Part shown: positions 5,822 through 6,342 of the stretch, piece after piece | How positions within the stretch are numbered: the stretch's first letter is position 1 | Layout of the letters: each line of letters opens with the position of its first letter | NCBI GenBank assembly: GCA_031288765.1 | Contig: JAITQV010000746.1 | Coordinates: forward strand, 1-6,342 | Length of the DNA: 6,342 nucleotides | Source: Planctomycetaceae bacterium | GTDB lineage: Bacteria > Planctomycetota > Planctomycetia > Pirellulales > Thermoguttaceae | Reading direction: 5' to 3' | Made by a program: the position numbers and the translations under genes | The notes under the pieces: generated by a model | Database searches by the model: none | Told to the model about the DNA's origin: nothing | What the model saw: the letters and a program-made list of their open reading frames with translations, nothing else

Positions 5822-5836
5822 ACCCCCTTGCGGGGT
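5822..5836. repeat. GC hairpin ACCCC / GGGGT
   Basis: The five-base arms ACCCC (5822-5826) and GGGGT (5832-5836) surround CTTGC. It lies directly after the outer arm of the nested repeat block and closes the GC-rich part of this region. There is no T-run after it. Confidence 0.4.
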
Positions 5837-5886
5837 TAAGATTCAGTTTTAATACCGTTGCGGCAATGATTCCGCTTGCGTCCTCC

Positions 5887-5914
5887 ACTATTAACTATAC
5901 ACTATAAACTATCT
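5887..5914 (+). repeat. Four tandem heptamers ACTATNN
   Basis: ACTATTA, ACTATAC, ACTATAA and ACTATCT follow one another without gaps. The first five bases are invariant and the last two vary. This could be a set of protein-binding iterons or a simple low-complexity repeat. Confidence 0.6.
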
Positions 5915-6153
5915 GTCTATTTTAATTTTGAGTTTTTTGGTTTGGGCGTACGGGTAACGTATCGCTTAATATTTTGAAGCGGTATTGTGTTTATGTTGAG
6001 AATACAACTTATTTTTTGTTTTAATTATTGAGATTGCGGCGATTTGAAATTGGGCGGTTTTAGAATTGCACACAGAGAAACACCTTTTTGGTATGATTTT
6101 TTGACAATTGCCAAGATGTTTTTGAGTGAAAATTCTTTCAATCTACTGGTCAA

Positions 6154-6220
6154 GTGCCAGCGAAAAAGGGCCACTTGTGTGAGTAAAAATTGTCATTGGA
6201 TGGTTCTTTTTCGCTGTCAC
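6154..6220. repeat. 15-bp inverted repeat with a competing inner hairpin
   Basis: GTGCCAGCGAAAAAG (6154-6168) and CTTTTTCGCTGTCAC (6206-6220) are inverted copies with one mismatch, separated by 37 bases. The left arm overlaps CAAGTG (6151-6156), which can instead pair with CACTTG (6172-6177), so the two foldings exclude each other. It may be the ends of a very small element, a structured RNA or an operator. Confidence 0.5.
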
Positions 6221-6266
6221 ATAAGATTACGATAATTAGTATTTTTATATTTATTGTTTTATTAAG

Positions 6267-6284
6267 ATTATTTGTTCAAATAAT
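6267..6284. promoter_or_regulatory. AT palindrome overlapping a promoter-like site
   Basis: ATTATTTG and CAAATAAT are perfect inverted 8-base arms around TT. On the plus strand the palindrome contains TTGTTC (6272-6277), which has TTTAAT 18 bases downstream (6296-6301), a weak promoter match aimed at the tRNA-like sequence at the window edge. It could be a repressor site, though palindromes are common in DNA this AT-rich. Confidence 0.3.
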
Positions 6285-6317
6285 ATTTAATTTTATTTAA
6301 TAAAGGTTGTACATTGT

Positions 6318-6342
6318 GGTCTCGTCGTCTTAATTGGTAAAA
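6318..6342 (+). tRNA. Possible 5' end of a tRNA cut off by the window edge
   Basis: From 6318 the sequence can be read as a 7-base acceptor arm (GGTCTCG), T8, C9, a D-stem GTCT and a D-loop with AATTGGTA, including the conserved GG pair. The TC-GTCT start is like bacterial tRNA-Glu or tRNA-Gln genes. Against it, the nearly universal A14 appears as T, and the anticodon, T-arm and acceptor 3' strand lie outside the window. No amino acid can be assigned. Confidence 0.25.

Larger units (their letters stand above)
5395..6342. other. Repeat-rich region without a convincing protein gene
   Basis: No reading frame here looks like a real protein; those that exist are short, run across the repeats and carry no recognisable motif. 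The stretch up to 5550 is the upstream region of the dehydrogenase-kinase gene. From 5567 to 5836 it is GC-richer and packed with inverted repeats. From 5837 onward it is AT-rich, with tandem heptamers, one long inverted repeat and one palindrome. It may be a decayed mobile or intergenic repeat element, or an insertion hot spot beside a tRNA. Confidence 0.6.

Noticed and set aside
6101..6129. Perfect TTGACA at 6101 as a promoter
   Set aside because: No -10-like hexamer lies 16-18 bases downstream, and no gene follows.

Overview
The window holds five recognisable protein genes, all on the minus strand, and about 950 bases of repeat-rich, apparently gene-free DNA at the right end. From right to left, in the direction of transcription, they are: a 744-residue fusion of a D-2-hydroxyacid dehydrogenase with a Ser/Thr protein kinase; a PIN-domain (VapC-like) toxin overlapping a small charged protein that is probably its antitoxin; a classical thioredoxin; and RimO, the ribosomal protein S12 methylthiotransferase. 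The kinase carries an aspartate-rich pre-kinase segment, an insert before the catalytic loop and a conserved-looking C-terminal tail that I associate with Planctomycetota. Three of the five starts also lack a clear Shine-Dalgarno sequence. I therefore lean to a moderately low-GC planctomycete. This is inference from memory of the family, not a search result.

Region by region: 1-285 is the 3' flank of rimO, with a terminator-like hairpin on the rimO stop codon and one copy of a 21-base repeat. 286-1593 is rimO. 1594-1776 is intergenic and holds a run of hairpins. 1777-2103 is trx. 2104-2350 holds the trx promoter candidates and the second, inverted copy of the 21-base repeat. 2351-3095 is the AT-rich toxin-antitoxin pair, which looks like an acquired module. 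3160-5394 is the dehydrogenase-kinase fusion. 5395-6342 has no convincing protein gene. It contains a nested inverted-repeat block (about 5567-5836), four tandem heptamers, a further long inverted repeat, an AT palindrome and, at the very edge, what may be the first 25 bases of a tRNA on the plus strand.

RimO and thioredoxin are housekeeping functions (ribosome modification, thiol redox). The toxin-antitoxin pair is accessory. Nothing shows that the genes form one pathway. The most unusual item is the fusion protein: both halves keep their catalytic residues, so one polypeptide may couple 2-hydroxyacid/NAD(H) metabolism to protein phosphorylation. The short repeats that recur only between genes are the second point of interest.
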